Source of the DNA: Teredinibacter haidensis | GTDB taxonomy: Bacteria > Pseudomonadota > Gammaproteobacteria > Pseudomonadales > Cellvibrionaceae | DNA: 64,000 nt | Assembly (NCBI RefSeq): GCF_014211975.1 | Contig: NZ_CP060084.1 | Location: 3,979,001 to 4,043,000 of the forward strand | Reading direction: 5' to 3' | Part shown: positions 33,962 through 41,363 of the stretch, piece by piece | How the letters are laid out: each line of letters opens with the position of its first letter | How positions within the stretch are numbered: the stretch's first letter is position 1 | Notes under the pieces: generated by a model | What the model was told of the DNA's origin: nothing | Seen by the model: the letters and a program-made list of their open reading frames with translations, nothing else | Database searches by the model: none | Position numbers and translations under genes: made by a program

Positions 33962-36424
33962 ATGGCAGAAAATGAACAAGCGCAAAAAACCTCGGATCGA
34001 AGCGAAAGGCCGCGTGATGTTAGAGAGTTAACAAAACGGTACAAAAGCCTAGAGAAAAAAAGCCGAAATTATCCCTCGCTGATTGCGAGCCGGCAGGCCT
34101 TGCGCTTACTGCCTTTGTTAGCTAAAAACGGAAATTTTAATTACTGGCTGCATAAGGAGCAAAAGGCACCACTGGATAATCGTGCCAAAGCGCTGCTGGC
34201 GATTTATAGCTACGATCAGTTGGTGGTGAAACATGCCTATGGGGAAGCGGTCGGTGGCAGAGAGATTCGGGGCTCTGCCTACATTGCCTTCGACGCCGCC
34301 AACTACTCTTCAGTCTTCGGGGTCTACCCTGATGTTGGCGGCGCTGTCTCCTTTGCCTTCAGTTCCCAGCTATCTCACGCATATTTGATAAAGGAAAATC
34401 TGGAGCAGGATATACAACTCGCGGAAACATTATCGGATATAACCGAGCTAGCCGCCTTCCCCCTTTGGCAGAATGGAACGCCTGAAGAGATTCTTCAACT
34501 GTACCGGGAGCAGTTTACCCCGGCAGTTAAGGCTTTAATTGAAGAGACCGAAAACAGTTTAACGCGCGCCGCACTGGCTAAAATGCTGGCGGACTATTCG
34601 GCATTGCTGGTTGACGCCGGCCCAGAAAAAACGGTTGTCGCGAGCAATGAAAGTACGCCAGAAACCGCGAATATTTTGCACGATCGTCTTAACCGAAAAA
34701 AATTGGTTAGCGGCCTGGCCGATATACTGGCCTACGAAAAAAACACCGGCCATCAAACCATTGGTTTGCTGGGCCACTGGGGCTCTGGCAAAAGTGCGGT
34801 TTTGAATCTGTTAAAACAAAATTTAAAACACCAGCATGCAGAGGCGCATTTTCTATTTGGTGAATTTAATGCCTGGGCCTATGAGTACGCCAAAAATATT
34901 CAAGCGGCCATGGCCCACGAGGTGATAAAAAGCCTTACCAGCTTTCAAGGTTTTACCGAGCTTAGGGAACAGCCCGGCGGGAAGCGCTGGTTGTTGGCCG
35001 CCGGTAACGGTATAAAAAATCTGTGTTGGGTGCTGTTTGTTCGCTCGCGCTTAACCTTGGGTTTTGCCATACGTAAACATCCGTTGCGTGTATTGGGCTT
35101 GGCAGGCTGGTTAACGCTATTGTTTCTATTGGGCCTCTTTACCCTGGACAACCTGCCGAAACTTCCGAATTTGGTGGCCAGCGTAAGTTATGAATTTCTG
35201 GCGGCACTGGTGGGCATGCTGGTCGCTATATCGCGTATTCCGAAAGACATTCGCACCCTTATTGCCCAGCCCTACACCAAAGAGCTCTTAACCTATGTAA
35301 AGCTGCCCCGCTACGCCGAGCATATTGGCGAAGTGTCAGAAATGCGTAACGATATTCGCCTAATGTGCGATCTGCGCCTGCGTTCCGGCAGTGCCGATCA
35401 ACACTATTGGCTGGGTTCGGCCCTTAAGAAAAAGCGTTTGCTTTTTGTGGTGGATGATTTAGACCGCTGTGGCCCGGAAGGAATTGTGAAAACGTTTGAA
35501 GCGGTGCGTTTAATTCTGGATATCCCACAGGTCAGTGTTGTGATTGCCATCGACCAGCGCATTGCGTTGGCTGCCCTGGCTCTGCACTACAAAGAGCTAC
35601 AGGACTACCACGCCCTGCGCGATGCCAAATCCATTGCCCGCGATTATCTCGGCAAAATGATTCACTACCCCGTGGTGTTAAGAGATCCCGATTACCAAAC
35701 CTCGCAGGGTTTTATGAGCAGTGTCTGGGACGATGGTGATACGGAAACATTTAACCAGTGGCATAAGTTGCTCGAAGCCGAGCAAACAACAGAGAAGCCG
35801 GTTGTAGAGCAAAAGGATAAAAACGCGCCGGAGGTTAAAAAACCGCAAGACAGTGATGAGAATATCACCGAAGCGGAATTGGCTGAGGTGGTTATTCAGC
35901 TGCCGTCGCCGGAAGCCACTATCGAAGAAATTATTGGCCTTAGCGCCGAGCAGAAAGCCTCGTTTGTGTTCTGGTGCAATAAATTTGGTATAAAGAATCC
36001 GCGCCAGTTAAAACGCTTACATAACAGTTACAACCTGTTGCGCAAGGTGCGTCACTCGCCAGACCCGCAAATCGATAACGACCGGCCTCCAGCCTTTGGC
36101 TGGTTAACCTGTTTACTGCTATTGGAGTTTATCAACAACGAAGAAAGTGAGCAGAACCGCAACGCCTACCGTAACTATCTGCGCGAGCATATCTCTCTGC
36201 AGCAATGTTCCAAGAAAGCGGTGCTGGATGAAGCCCTCGCTATTATCGATAAAGCCGCTGCGCTGGAGTCGAATATAGAGGGGCTGACGCGGTTGGAAGC
36301 GCGTAAAAAACTTTTAAGCTTTATCGACCTGTTTGTACTGCCCGCCATTGATGGCAGCGGAGCCGAAGCCGTTATTGCCTGTTCAACCGACAACCCCCCG
36401 CCCGTTGAGCCCGTTGCGGAGTAG
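33962..36424 (+). CDS. KAP-family P-loop NTPase with membrane insert and unknown N-terminal domain
   Basis: An 820-residue protein. Residues 1-240 form a domain I do not recognise (contains YSYDQLVVKHAYGEAVGGREI and GSAYIAFDAANYSSVFGVYPDVGG). The KAP NTPase core follows: Walker A GHWGSGKSAVLN near 270, two membrane helices between Walker A and B (about 376-396 and 412-427), and Walker B LLFVVDDLDRC near 496. A charged, probably disordered stretch lies at about 605-645 before a helical C-terminus. KAP NTPases sit at the inner membrane, and several take part in phage or plasmid defence; the role here is not known. It is a single gene between conserved blocks, convergent with znuB. Confidence 0.85.
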   Translation: MAENEQAQKTSDRSERPRDVRELTKRYKSLEKKSRNYPSLIASRQALRLLPLLAKNGNFNYWLHKEQKAPLDNRAKALLAIYSYDQLVVKHAYGEAVGGREIRGSAYIAFDAANYSSVFGVYPDVGGAVSFAFSSQLSHAYLIKENLEQDIQLAETLSDITELAAFPLWQNGTPEEILQLYREQFTPAVKALIEETENSLTRAALAKMLADYSALLVDAGPEKTVVASNESTPETANILHDRLNRKKLVSGLADILAYEKNTGHQTIGLLGHWGSGKSAVLNLLKQNLKHQHAEAHFLFGEFNAWAYEYAKNIQAAMAHEVIKSLTSFQGFTELREQPGGKRWLLAAGNGIKNLCWVLFVRSRLTLGFAIRKHPLRVLGLAGWLTLLFLLGLFTLDNLPKLPNLVASVSYEFLAALVGMLVAISRIPKDIRTLIAQPYTKELLTYVKLPRYAEHIGEVSEMRNDIRLMCDLRLRSGSADQHYWLGSALKKKRLLFVVDDLDRCGPEGIVKTFEAVRLILDIPQVSVVIAIDQRIALAALALHYKELQDYHALRDAKSIARDYLGKMIHYPVVLRDPDYQTSQGFMSSVWDDGDTETFNQWHKLLEAEQTTEKPVVEQKDKNAPEVKKPQDSDENITEAELAEVVIQLPSPEATIEEIIGLSAEQKASFVFWCNKFGIKNPRQLKRLHNSYNLLRKVRHSPDPQIDNDRPPAFGWLTCLLLLEFINNEESEQNRNAYRNYLREHISLQQCSKKAVLDEALAIIDKAAALESNIEGLTRLEARKKLLSFIDLFVLPAIDGSGAEAVIACSTDNPPPVEPVAE

Positions 36425-36429
36425 CCGTT

Positions 36430-37227
36430 CTAGCGCTGCTTAACCCCCAAGCAGCCTAAAAATACGAAGGTGGCGCTTAGTACGATGGCTGGGCCCGCAG
36501 GTAAATCCAATACGACCGAAGCGAGCATGCCGCCAATCACCGAGAATACGCCAATCACCGCAGCACCAATCGCCATCGCTTCCGGCGAGCGGGTTAACCT
36601 TCGGCTGGCGGCGGCGGGGATAATCAGCAGGGCTGTAATTAACAGTACACCCACCAGCTTCATGGACAGGGCAACCACCGTGGCCATTAACAGCATCAGC
36701 AGTAAGCGCAGCTTTTCTATGGCATAGCCTTCCACCCGCGCTAAATCTTCGTCCACGGCAGACATTACCAGTGGGCGCCAGAACGCGAAGAGAATTCCCA
36801 GGCATGCCGCGCCGGCAAGATAAATCACCAGAAGGTCTTTTATGCCAACCGTTAACAGATCGCCAAACAGATAGCCAAACAGGTTAATACGATTGCTGGA
36901 AAGCAGGCTGACACAGATTAGCCCCAGGGCCAACGAGCTGTGGGAAAGAATCCCCAGCAATGTATCGGAGGCAAGGCTGGCACGGCTTTGCAGTTTCCAG
37001 AGGGCGAGGCTGATAACGGCCCCGGCGAATAGCATCGCGAGCGTGAGATTCACGTCGGCCATAACGCCAAGCGCCACCCCCAGCAGGGCGGAATGCGCGA
37101 GCGTATCGCCAAAGTAGGCCATACGCCGCCACACCACAAAAGCACCCAGGGGGCCGGCGATAAGCGCAATACCTATTCCGCCCAGTAGGGGCAGGGCGAG
37201 TAGTGAGAGCAAGTCGAAATCAATCAT
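36430..37227 (-). CDS. znuB: Zinc ABC transporter permease ZnuB
   Basis: Membrane subunit of the ZnuABC high-affinity zinc importer. Starting at ATG 37227 gives 265 residues (E. coli 261) with MIDFDLLSLLALPLLGG and seven to eight helices, and the family blocks RRMAYFGDTLAHSALLGVALG and LGILSHSSLALG. The ATG overlaps the znuC stop by eight bases. A much longer frame runs back into znuC, but it is an antisense-like extension without family resemblance. Confidence 0.95.
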   Translation of the reverse strand: MIDFDLLSLLALPLLGGIGIALIAGPLGAFVVWRRMAYFGDTLAHSALLGVALGVMADVNLTLAMLFAGAVISLALWKLQSRASLASDTLLGILSHSSLALGLICVSLLSSNRINLFGYLFGDLLTVGIKDLLVIYLAGAACLGILFAFWRPLVMSAVDEDLARVEGYAIEKLRLLLMLLMATVVALSMKLVGVLLITALLIIPAAASRRLTRSPEAMAIGAAVIGVFSVIGGMLASVVLDLPAGPAIVLSATFVFLGCLGVKQR

Positions 37228-37972
37228 GGTGGTGTTTACAGCTATGGACGACATCACCGTGAAGGTTATGTTGATGGTCGTGGTGGTGGGTGTAAACGGC
37301 GAGATCGTCGGCGACGGCGCCGCCAAACAAGCGCAAATATTCCGGGTGTTGGCTGACACTTTCCGGCTTGCCGTGGCAGCAGATATGCTGGTTGAGGCAT
37401 ACAACCGAATCGGTTTGCGCCATTACCAGGTGCAGATCGTGAGAGACCATTAGGATGGCGCAACCCAGCTCATCCCGCAGTGAGGCAATCAGGCGGTAGA
37501 GGTTGGCCTGGCCGCTAACATCGACGCCCTGCAAGGGTTCATCCAGCACCAATAAGCGGGGCTTTCGCAAGATCGCGCGCGCCAACAATACCCGCTGTAA
37601 CTCGCCGCCGCTTAAGCCGTGAATCTGGTTGTTGTTAAGGTGGGTAATATTTAGGCGCTCAAGCACTTGTTGGCGATGGCTGCGCGAACGGTCGGCAAAG
37701 CTGAGGAAGCGGCTCACCTTAAGCGGCATGCTGGCATCAAGCCGAAGTTTTTGGGGTACATAGCCAATGGTTAAACCCGGCTGGCGAACAACACTGCCAG
37801 TTTCGGGGCTGAGCAGGCCAGTCATCAGCTTTACCAGTGTGCTTTTTCCGGCGCCGTTTGGGCCGATAAGCGTACAGATTTCTTTTTCGGCAATGGCAAA
37901 ATCAATATTTTGCAGAGCGGGCTTTCCGGCAAAAGAAATGGAGACACTCTGCATTGCTAACAAGGCGGTCAT
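37220..37972 (-). CDS. znuC: Zinc ABC transporter ATP-binding protein ZnuC
   Basis: ATPase subunit of the zinc importer. The 250-residue protein has Walker A GPNGAGKSTL, signature LSGGELQRVLLARA, Walker B LLVLDEPLQGVDVSG and the H-loop VSHDLHLVMA. The C-terminus is rich in histidine (THHHDHQHNLHGDVVHSCKHHHD), plausibly a zinc-sensing or zinc-binding tail. The ATG at 37972 overlaps the zur stop by four bases (ATGA), so zur, znuC and znuB are one operon. Confidence 0.96.
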   Translation of the reverse strand: MTALLAMQSVSISFAGKPALQNIDFAIAEKEICTLIGPNGAGKSTLVKLMTGLLSPETGSVVRQPGLTIGYVPQKLRLDASMPLKVSRFLSFADRSRSHRQQVLERLNITHLNNNQIHGLSGGELQRVLLARAILRKPRLLVLDEPLQGVDVSGQANLYRLIASLRDELGCAILMVSHDLHLVMAQTDSVVCLNQHICCHGKPESVSQHPEYLRLFGGAVADDLAVYTHHHDHQHNLHGDVVHSCKHHHD

Positions 37973-38466
37973 TCCATTGCCCCTTTGCACTTACTGCAAT
38001 AACCCGTAATTTCCAGAACCTTTTGCTTAACGCTAAACCGCTGTTGAGAGGCACTGAGGTTAATTGCCTGCTGAATAGAGCGGCTGGAAACCTCTTCCGT
38101 AAAGCCGCAATGCAGGCAAATAAAGAGTGTATCGCTGTGGTTTTGCGTGGGGTGGGTGCAGCCAATATAGGCATTAAGGGAGTGCACCTTGTGGATCAAC
38201 TGCTGCTCGAGTAGAAAATCCAAAGCGCGGTAAACGGTGGGTGGTGCTACCCGCTTACGTTCGGAGGTTTGCTCCAGCATTTCCATCAACGCGTAAGCGC
38301 CAAGCGGAGAATGCGACTGCCAGATAAGCTCCAATACTTGTCTGCGTAGCGCCGTTAGCCGGACCCCGGCTTTTTGGCAAATCTGCTCGGCCTGTTGCAT
38401 AGCGGAGTGTATGCAGGCGCTATGATCGTGGGAGCTATTGTGTGTTTCGTTGCTACTTCTCACCAA
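37969..38466 (-). CDS. zur: Zinc uptake regulator Zur (Fur family)
   Basis: Zinc-responsive repressor. The 165-residue protein has a winged-helix DNA-binding domain (TALRRQVLELIWQSHSPLGAYALMEML; PPTVYRALDFL), then a dimerisation domain with zinc ligands, including the CxxC pair in FICLHCGF and the second pair in GYCSKCKGA. The location at the head of zur-znuCB, divergent from znuA across a palindrome, identifies it as Zur rather than Fur. It presumably represses both transcripts and itself. Confidence 0.95.
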   Translation of the reverse strand: MVRSSNETHNSSHDHSACIHSAMQQAEQICQKAGVRLTALRRQVLELIWQSHSPLGAYALMEMLEQTSERKRVAPPTVYRALDFLLEQQLIHKVHSLNAYIGCTHPTQNHSDTLFICLHCGFTEEVSSRSIQQAINLSASQQRFSVKQKVLEITGYCSKCKGAME

Positions 38467-38493
38467 GAAAGTCCGATATGGGGGAATAATTTA

Positions 38494-38516
38494 GTTATGT
38501 TATCATATAACATAAC
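38494..38516. promoter_or_regulatory. Zur operator between zur-znuCB and znuA
   Basis: Two perfect ten-base arms, GTTATGTTAT and ATAACATAAC, flank a three-base centre. This matches the known gammaproteobacterial Zur box type (TGTTATA-N-TATAACA). It is 27 bases from the zur start and 20 bases from the znuA start, so one site can control both directions. Confidence 0.92.
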
Positions 38517-38535
38517 GATTTAAGTGGGGTGGCAC

Positions 38536-39477
38536 GTGAAAAATAAGTGGTGTAAACGACATTTTCTGACATTAATGGCGAGTGGGGCGTTGTTGTTGCA
38601 GCCTCTTTTTGTTAGTGCCGACAACCAACAGCCCGAAGAGCATATCTTCGTAACGGTGCTTACCAGTGTGCGTCCCTTAACCTTAATTGTACGAGATTTG
38701 GTGCGTTTGGCCGAGTTGGAAGCCCATATTCAGGTTTCACCTCTATTGCCAGCCGGAGCGTCACCACATCATCTCGCTCTAAAAGCAAAAGACGTTGCCC
38801 GTATTAAAGCGGCCGATCTGCTGGTGTGGGTAGGCCCGCAACTGGAAACATTTTTACCCAAGGCGATTGATGAATACCGAAAGGGTAGGACTGATCTGGC
38901 TTTGTCGGGGCTGAGTGATTTAAATGAGAGTTTTGGGGAGCATAGTGATCGCGAACATCAGCATGGAGGCACTGATCCACATGTGTGGTTGGATCCGGCC
39001 AACGCGGCAGTTATTGCTCGATCCGTTAAGGAGTTGCTGGTAAAAGAAATGCCTTCTCGGAGTGAAGTGCTGCAGTTGGCATATTTACGCTATTTACAGG
39101 AGCTTTCTGCCAAAACGAATGAGATTAGCGTAAAGCTGCAGTCGGTTAATCAGGGGCGCAGGTCCGTCGCGGTTTATCACGATAGCCTCGGCCACTATCT
39201 AAAGCGTTTTCATATTTCCCAGCAGGCTGCGTTAACAATGGTGCCGGAGCAACAGATTGGATTGAAGTCTTTGCTGCAATATAAAAAACAAACCGAGCCT
39301 GCCTGTTTACTGGCGGATATTGGCGAGCTAAGTCTTGCTCGTGGTTTTGGGGAAAAACTGGGTTGGAGACTGGTGGGTTTTGACTTGCTGGCGCAAAACA
39401 TGGAAGTAAATACGTACTTACAGTATTTGACTGGGGTTACCGGTGCGGTGGAAGACTGTTTGCAAGTATCGCTCTAA
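38536..39477 (+). CDS. znuA: Zinc ABC transporter substrate-binding protein ZnuA
   Basis: Periplasmic zinc-binding component. From GTG 38536 the protein is 313 residues with a signal peptide (MKNKWCKRHFLTLMASGALLLQPLFVSA). Zinc ligands are expected at His in GASPHHLALK, in the loop EHSDREHQHGGTDPHVWLDP and in YHDSLGHYLKRF, and Asp in LLADIGELS. A GTG at 38524 is an alternative. The last 197 bases of the gene are repeated at 40591-40786 as the first part of the tandem duplication. Confidence 0.93.
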   Translation: MKNKWCKRHFLTLMASGALLLQPLFVSADNQQPEEHIFVTVLTSVRPLTLIVRDLVRLAELEAHIQVSPLLPAGASPHHLALKAKDVARIKAADLLVWVGPQLETFLPKAIDEYRKGRTDLALSGLSDLNESFGEHSDREHQHGGTDPHVWLDPANAAVIARSVKELLVKEMPSRSEVLQLAYLRYLQELSAKTNEISVKLQSVNQGRRSVAVYHDSLGHYLKRFHISQQAALTMVPEQQIGLKSLLQYKKQTEPACLLADIGELSLARGFGEKLGWRLVGFDLLAQNMEVNTYLQYLTGVTGAVEDCLQVSL

Positions 39478-39487
39478 AGTAAGAGGC

Positions 39488-39521
39488 AAAAAAACCCCTG
39501 CATCGTTAACCGATACAGGGG
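39488..39521 (-). terminator. Terminator of the small secreted protein gene, copy 1
   Basis: On the minus strand, CCCCTGTATCG pairs with CGATGCAGGGG (one mismatch) around a five-base loop and ends in seven T residues. It also faces the end of znuA on the other strand. Confidence 0.8.
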
Positions 39522-39598
39522 GAAAAGTATAGCGATACGAGGCTATAAGAGAGTTTCAGGATAAATCAGGTCTAACAAAACAAAGCTTTGAAGGGTAA

Positions 39599-39640
39599 GG
39601 CTACTCGGGGCTCAAACAGCTGGCCCCGACAGCAGTAGCC
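39599..39640 (-). other. 3' stem-loop of the small secreted protein gene, copy 1
   Basis: GGCTACT/AGTAGCC arms enclose an inner CGGGGC/GCCCCG stem, immediately after the stop codon on the minus strand. The structure is identical in copy 2, about 110 bases before the T-run terminator. Confidence 0.6.
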
Positions 39641-39644
39641 TTAG

Positions 39645-39938
39645 TTACGGCAAAGCAATTTCTAACTTCTTCTCTACGAGCTTGTCTAGCTCGGTATTCA
39701 TAGTTGCGTTAATCGTGTCAAGATGAGCGTTCATACGCTTCATTTGTCGAGAACTAGCACTCTCAACCGGGGCAACGTTATCAGAACGTGTCTCCCAGCG
39801 ATCGCTGGCGCCTATCTCCACAAGAGCTACGTCGTAAGACGCGGCTTTGGATATTTCAGGATCAAGGGCACCAACCTCACCAGCAATAACACTGTTCGAT
39901 ATCAGCGCAAACAACATTACTTTTGCGAAAATTTTCAT
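39645..39938 (-). CDS. Small secreted protein of unknown family, copy 1
   Basis: A 97-residue protein with a signal peptide (MKIFAKVMLFALISNSVIAGE) and a short mature region ending in a helix (about 70-95, MNAHLDTINATMNTELDKLVEKKLEI) that could form a coiled coil. GGAG lies nine bases before the ATG; an ATG five codons earlier overlaps this ribosome-binding site and is less likely. Copy 2 at 40953 differs at two residues. Family not recognised. It is convergent with znuA, has its own terminator, and an upstream palindrome may be its operator. Confidence 0.72.
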   Translation of the reverse strand: MKIFAKVMLFALISNSVIAGEVGALDPEISKAASYDVALVEIGASDRWETRSDNVAPVESASSRQMKRMNAHLDTINATMNTELDKLVEKKLEIALP

Positions 39939-40020
39939 CGAAAGTTTCTCCATATATACACTAGGGGTGGTTGATACCGAATGTCAGGTTTAGTGTTCCT
40001 GGCTTCGTACAAGGCGTTTC

Positions 40021-40055
40021 GTTACCTTGTGCTACCTATAGTAACCAAAGGTAAC
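40021..40055. promoter_or_regulatory. Inverted repeat upstream of the small secreted protein gene, copy 1
   Basis: GTTACCTT and AAGGTAAC arms lie 18-19 bases apart, with further internal copies of the same half-site (CTACC, GTAACC). It is 83 bases upstream of the small gene start and kept in copy 2, so it may be an operator. The binding protein is unknown. Confidence 0.45.
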
Positions 40056-40587
40056 ACATTGTGCAAATATTATTTTAACCCCAGATAAAGTGGTAGTTAA
40101 TGAGATTCCTTCCCAGTCGCGTCACTTATACAGTATCTTGTGCCAAATCGTTTTAGTTGGCACTATATGTGGGTTTTTTAGGCTATTTTGTAGAGGAAAT
40201 AGTTATTTTGATGTTTTGTTTTTATTCGTATTTGTGCTTAAAATGGCGTTGATATAGCTGCACTGGATCAGCAAAGGTTACAGGTAGCTTCTATTGGTAA
40301 CAGTAATTAAATAAAAAACAGCGTCTGTAGCGCAATTTATGACTTAGTGGACTAAATATCGAATTACGGTGAAACTTTTTTCCGTAAATGAGAGCTATTT
40401 AGACCTACATAAATATTTTGGCACCTTAATATCGCTAACATTACGTGCCTAGGCAGTAGAATGGCCGCTACAGAATGTCGTAATAAACTAGCCCCGGAGG
40501 GCAGGTTGATCCCCCCATATATTTTTCTTTTTAGCGGTGTAGTTCCGTTATGTGCGTCTGTTCTATTCCACAAAAAAAGAGTTAATC
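40056..40587. other. Non-coding part of duplication unit 1
   Basis: 532 bases without a credible gene. It holds a diverged stretch (40080-40210), a 284-bp block (40211-40494) identical to 41518-41801, and a second diverged stretch that ends in the duplicated ribosome-binding region. Small inverted repeats are seen at TTACGG/CCGTAA (40363-40386) and ATTACG/CGTAAT (40439-40483). Confidence 0.7.
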
Positions 40588-40791
40588 ATGATAAAAAACA
40601 AACCGGGCCTGCCTGTTTTCTGGTGGATGTTGGCGAGCTTAGCCTTGCTCGTGGTTTGGGGGAAAACTGGGTTGGAGACTGGTGGGCTTTGGCTTGCTGA
40701 CGAAAAATCTGGAAGTAAATACGTACTTACAGTATTTGACTGGGGTTACCGGTGCGGTGGAAGACTGTTTGCAAGCATCGCTCTAAAGTAA
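40588..40791 (+). CDS. Possible new ORF at the duplication junction (overprinted znuA fragment)
   Basis: A 67-codon ORF that uses the duplicated ompA-type initiation region (AAAGAGTTAATC before ATG) and reads the copied znuA tail in a different frame from znuA. The same frame in the true znuA copy stops after 16 codons (TAA). Here that codon is TTA, and a one-base deletion further on keeps the frame open to TAA at 40789. The product has a hydrophobic segment (PVFWWMLASLALLVVWG). Expression is unproven; it may equally be a chance open frame in decaying DNA. Confidence 0.35.
   Translation: MIKNKPGLPVFWWMLASLALLVVWGKTGLETGGLWLADEKSGSKYVLTVFDWGYRCGGRLFASIALK
40591..40786 (+). pseudogene. Truncated 3' fragment of znuA
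   Basis: This stretch matches the last 197 bases of znuA with about 14 substitutions and a one-base deletion, mostly in its first 130 bases. It lacks the rest of the gene, and the deletion breaks the znuA frame, so it cannot make ZnuA. It marks the left edge of duplication unit 2. Confidence 0.88.
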
Positions 40792-40796
40792 GAGCC

Positions 40797-40831
40797 AAAA
40801 AAACCCCTGCATCGTTAACCGATACAGGGGG
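40797..40831 (-). terminator. Terminator of the small secreted protein gene, copy 2
   Basis: Same hairpin as copy 1 (11-base stem with one mismatch), ending in seven T residues on the minus strand. Confidence 0.8.
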
Positions 40832-40906
40832 AAAATATAGCGATACGAGGCTATAAGAGAGTTTCAGGATAAATCAGGTCTAACAAAATAAAGCTTTGAA
40901 GGGTAA

Positions 40907-40948
40907 GGCTACTCGGGGCTCAAACAGCTGGCCCCGACAGCAGTAGCC
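40907..40948 (-). other. 3' stem-loop of the small secreted protein gene, copy 2
   Basis: Identical to the copy 1 structure: GGCTACT/AGTAGCC outer arms and CGGGGC/GCCCCG inner stem, directly after the stop codon. Confidence 0.6.
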
Positions 40949-40952
40949 TTAG

Positions 40953-41246
40953 TTACGGCAACGTAATTTCTAACTTCTTCTCTACGAGCTTGTCTAGCTC
41001 GATATTCATAGTTGCGTTAATCGTGTCAAGATGAGCGTTCATACGCTTCATTTGTCGAGAACTAGCACTCTCAACCGGGGCAACGTTATCAGAACGTGTC
41101 TCCCAGCGATCGCTGGCGCCTATCTCCACAAGAGCTACGTCGTAAGACGCGGCTTTGGATATTTCAGGATCAAGGGCACCAACCTCACCAGCAATAACAC
41201 TGTTCGATATCAGCGCAAACAACATTACTTTTGCGAAAATTTTCAT
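40953..41246 (-). CDS. Small secreted protein of unknown family, copy 2
   Basis: A 97-residue protein with a signal peptide, identical to copy 1 except Thr to Ile in the MNTELDK helix and Ala to Thr next to the C-terminus. Ribosome-binding site, upstream inverted repeat and downstream hairpins are all kept. That both copies stay intact while neighbouring DNA diverged argues that the protein, or homogenisation between copies, is maintained. It is divergent from the ompA-type gene. Confidence 0.72.
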   Translation of the reverse strand: MKIFAKVMLFALISNSVIAGEVGALDPEISKAASYDVALVEIGASDRWETRSDNVAPVESASSRQMKRMNAHLDTINATMNIELDKLVEKKLEITLP

Positions 41247-41328
41247 CGAAAGTTTCTCCATATATACACTAGGGGTGGTTGATACCGAATGTCAGGTTTA
41301 GTGTTCCTGGCTTCGTACAAGGCGTTTC

Positions 41329-41363
41329 GTTACCTTGCGCTACCTATAGTAACCAAAGGTAAC
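41329..41363. promoter_or_regulatory. Inverted repeat upstream of the small secreted protein gene, copy 2
   Basis: Same GTTACCTT/AAGGTAAC arms as copy 1, with a single base change between the arms. Confidence 0.45.

Larger units (their letters stand above)
39281..40590. repeat. Tandem duplication between znuA and ompA, unit 1
   Basis: This unit begins in the 3' end of znuA (ATAAAAAACAAACC) and ends at the duplicated start codon of the ompA-type leader (GAGTTAATCATG). Unit 2 repeats it directly with an offset of 1307-1310 bases. It contains the znuA tail, a minus-strand 97-codon gene with its terminator structures, and the leader of the ompA-type gene. Divergence is uneven: almost identical over 39415-40020 and 40211-40494, clearly diverged over 40080-40210 and 40495-40590. 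Confidence 0.93.

Noticed and set aside
37228..37404. Upstream extension of znuB inside znuC
   Set aside because: Low-complexity Thr/Ser-rich reading of the His-codon-rich znuC tail in another frame; the ATG at 37227 fits ZnuB.
40461..40700. Plus-strand frame containing znuA-like residues (VGELSLARG)
   Set aside because: This is the znuA frame of the truncated copy, broken by a one-base deletion and lacking a start signal of its own; recorded as a pseudogene fragment.
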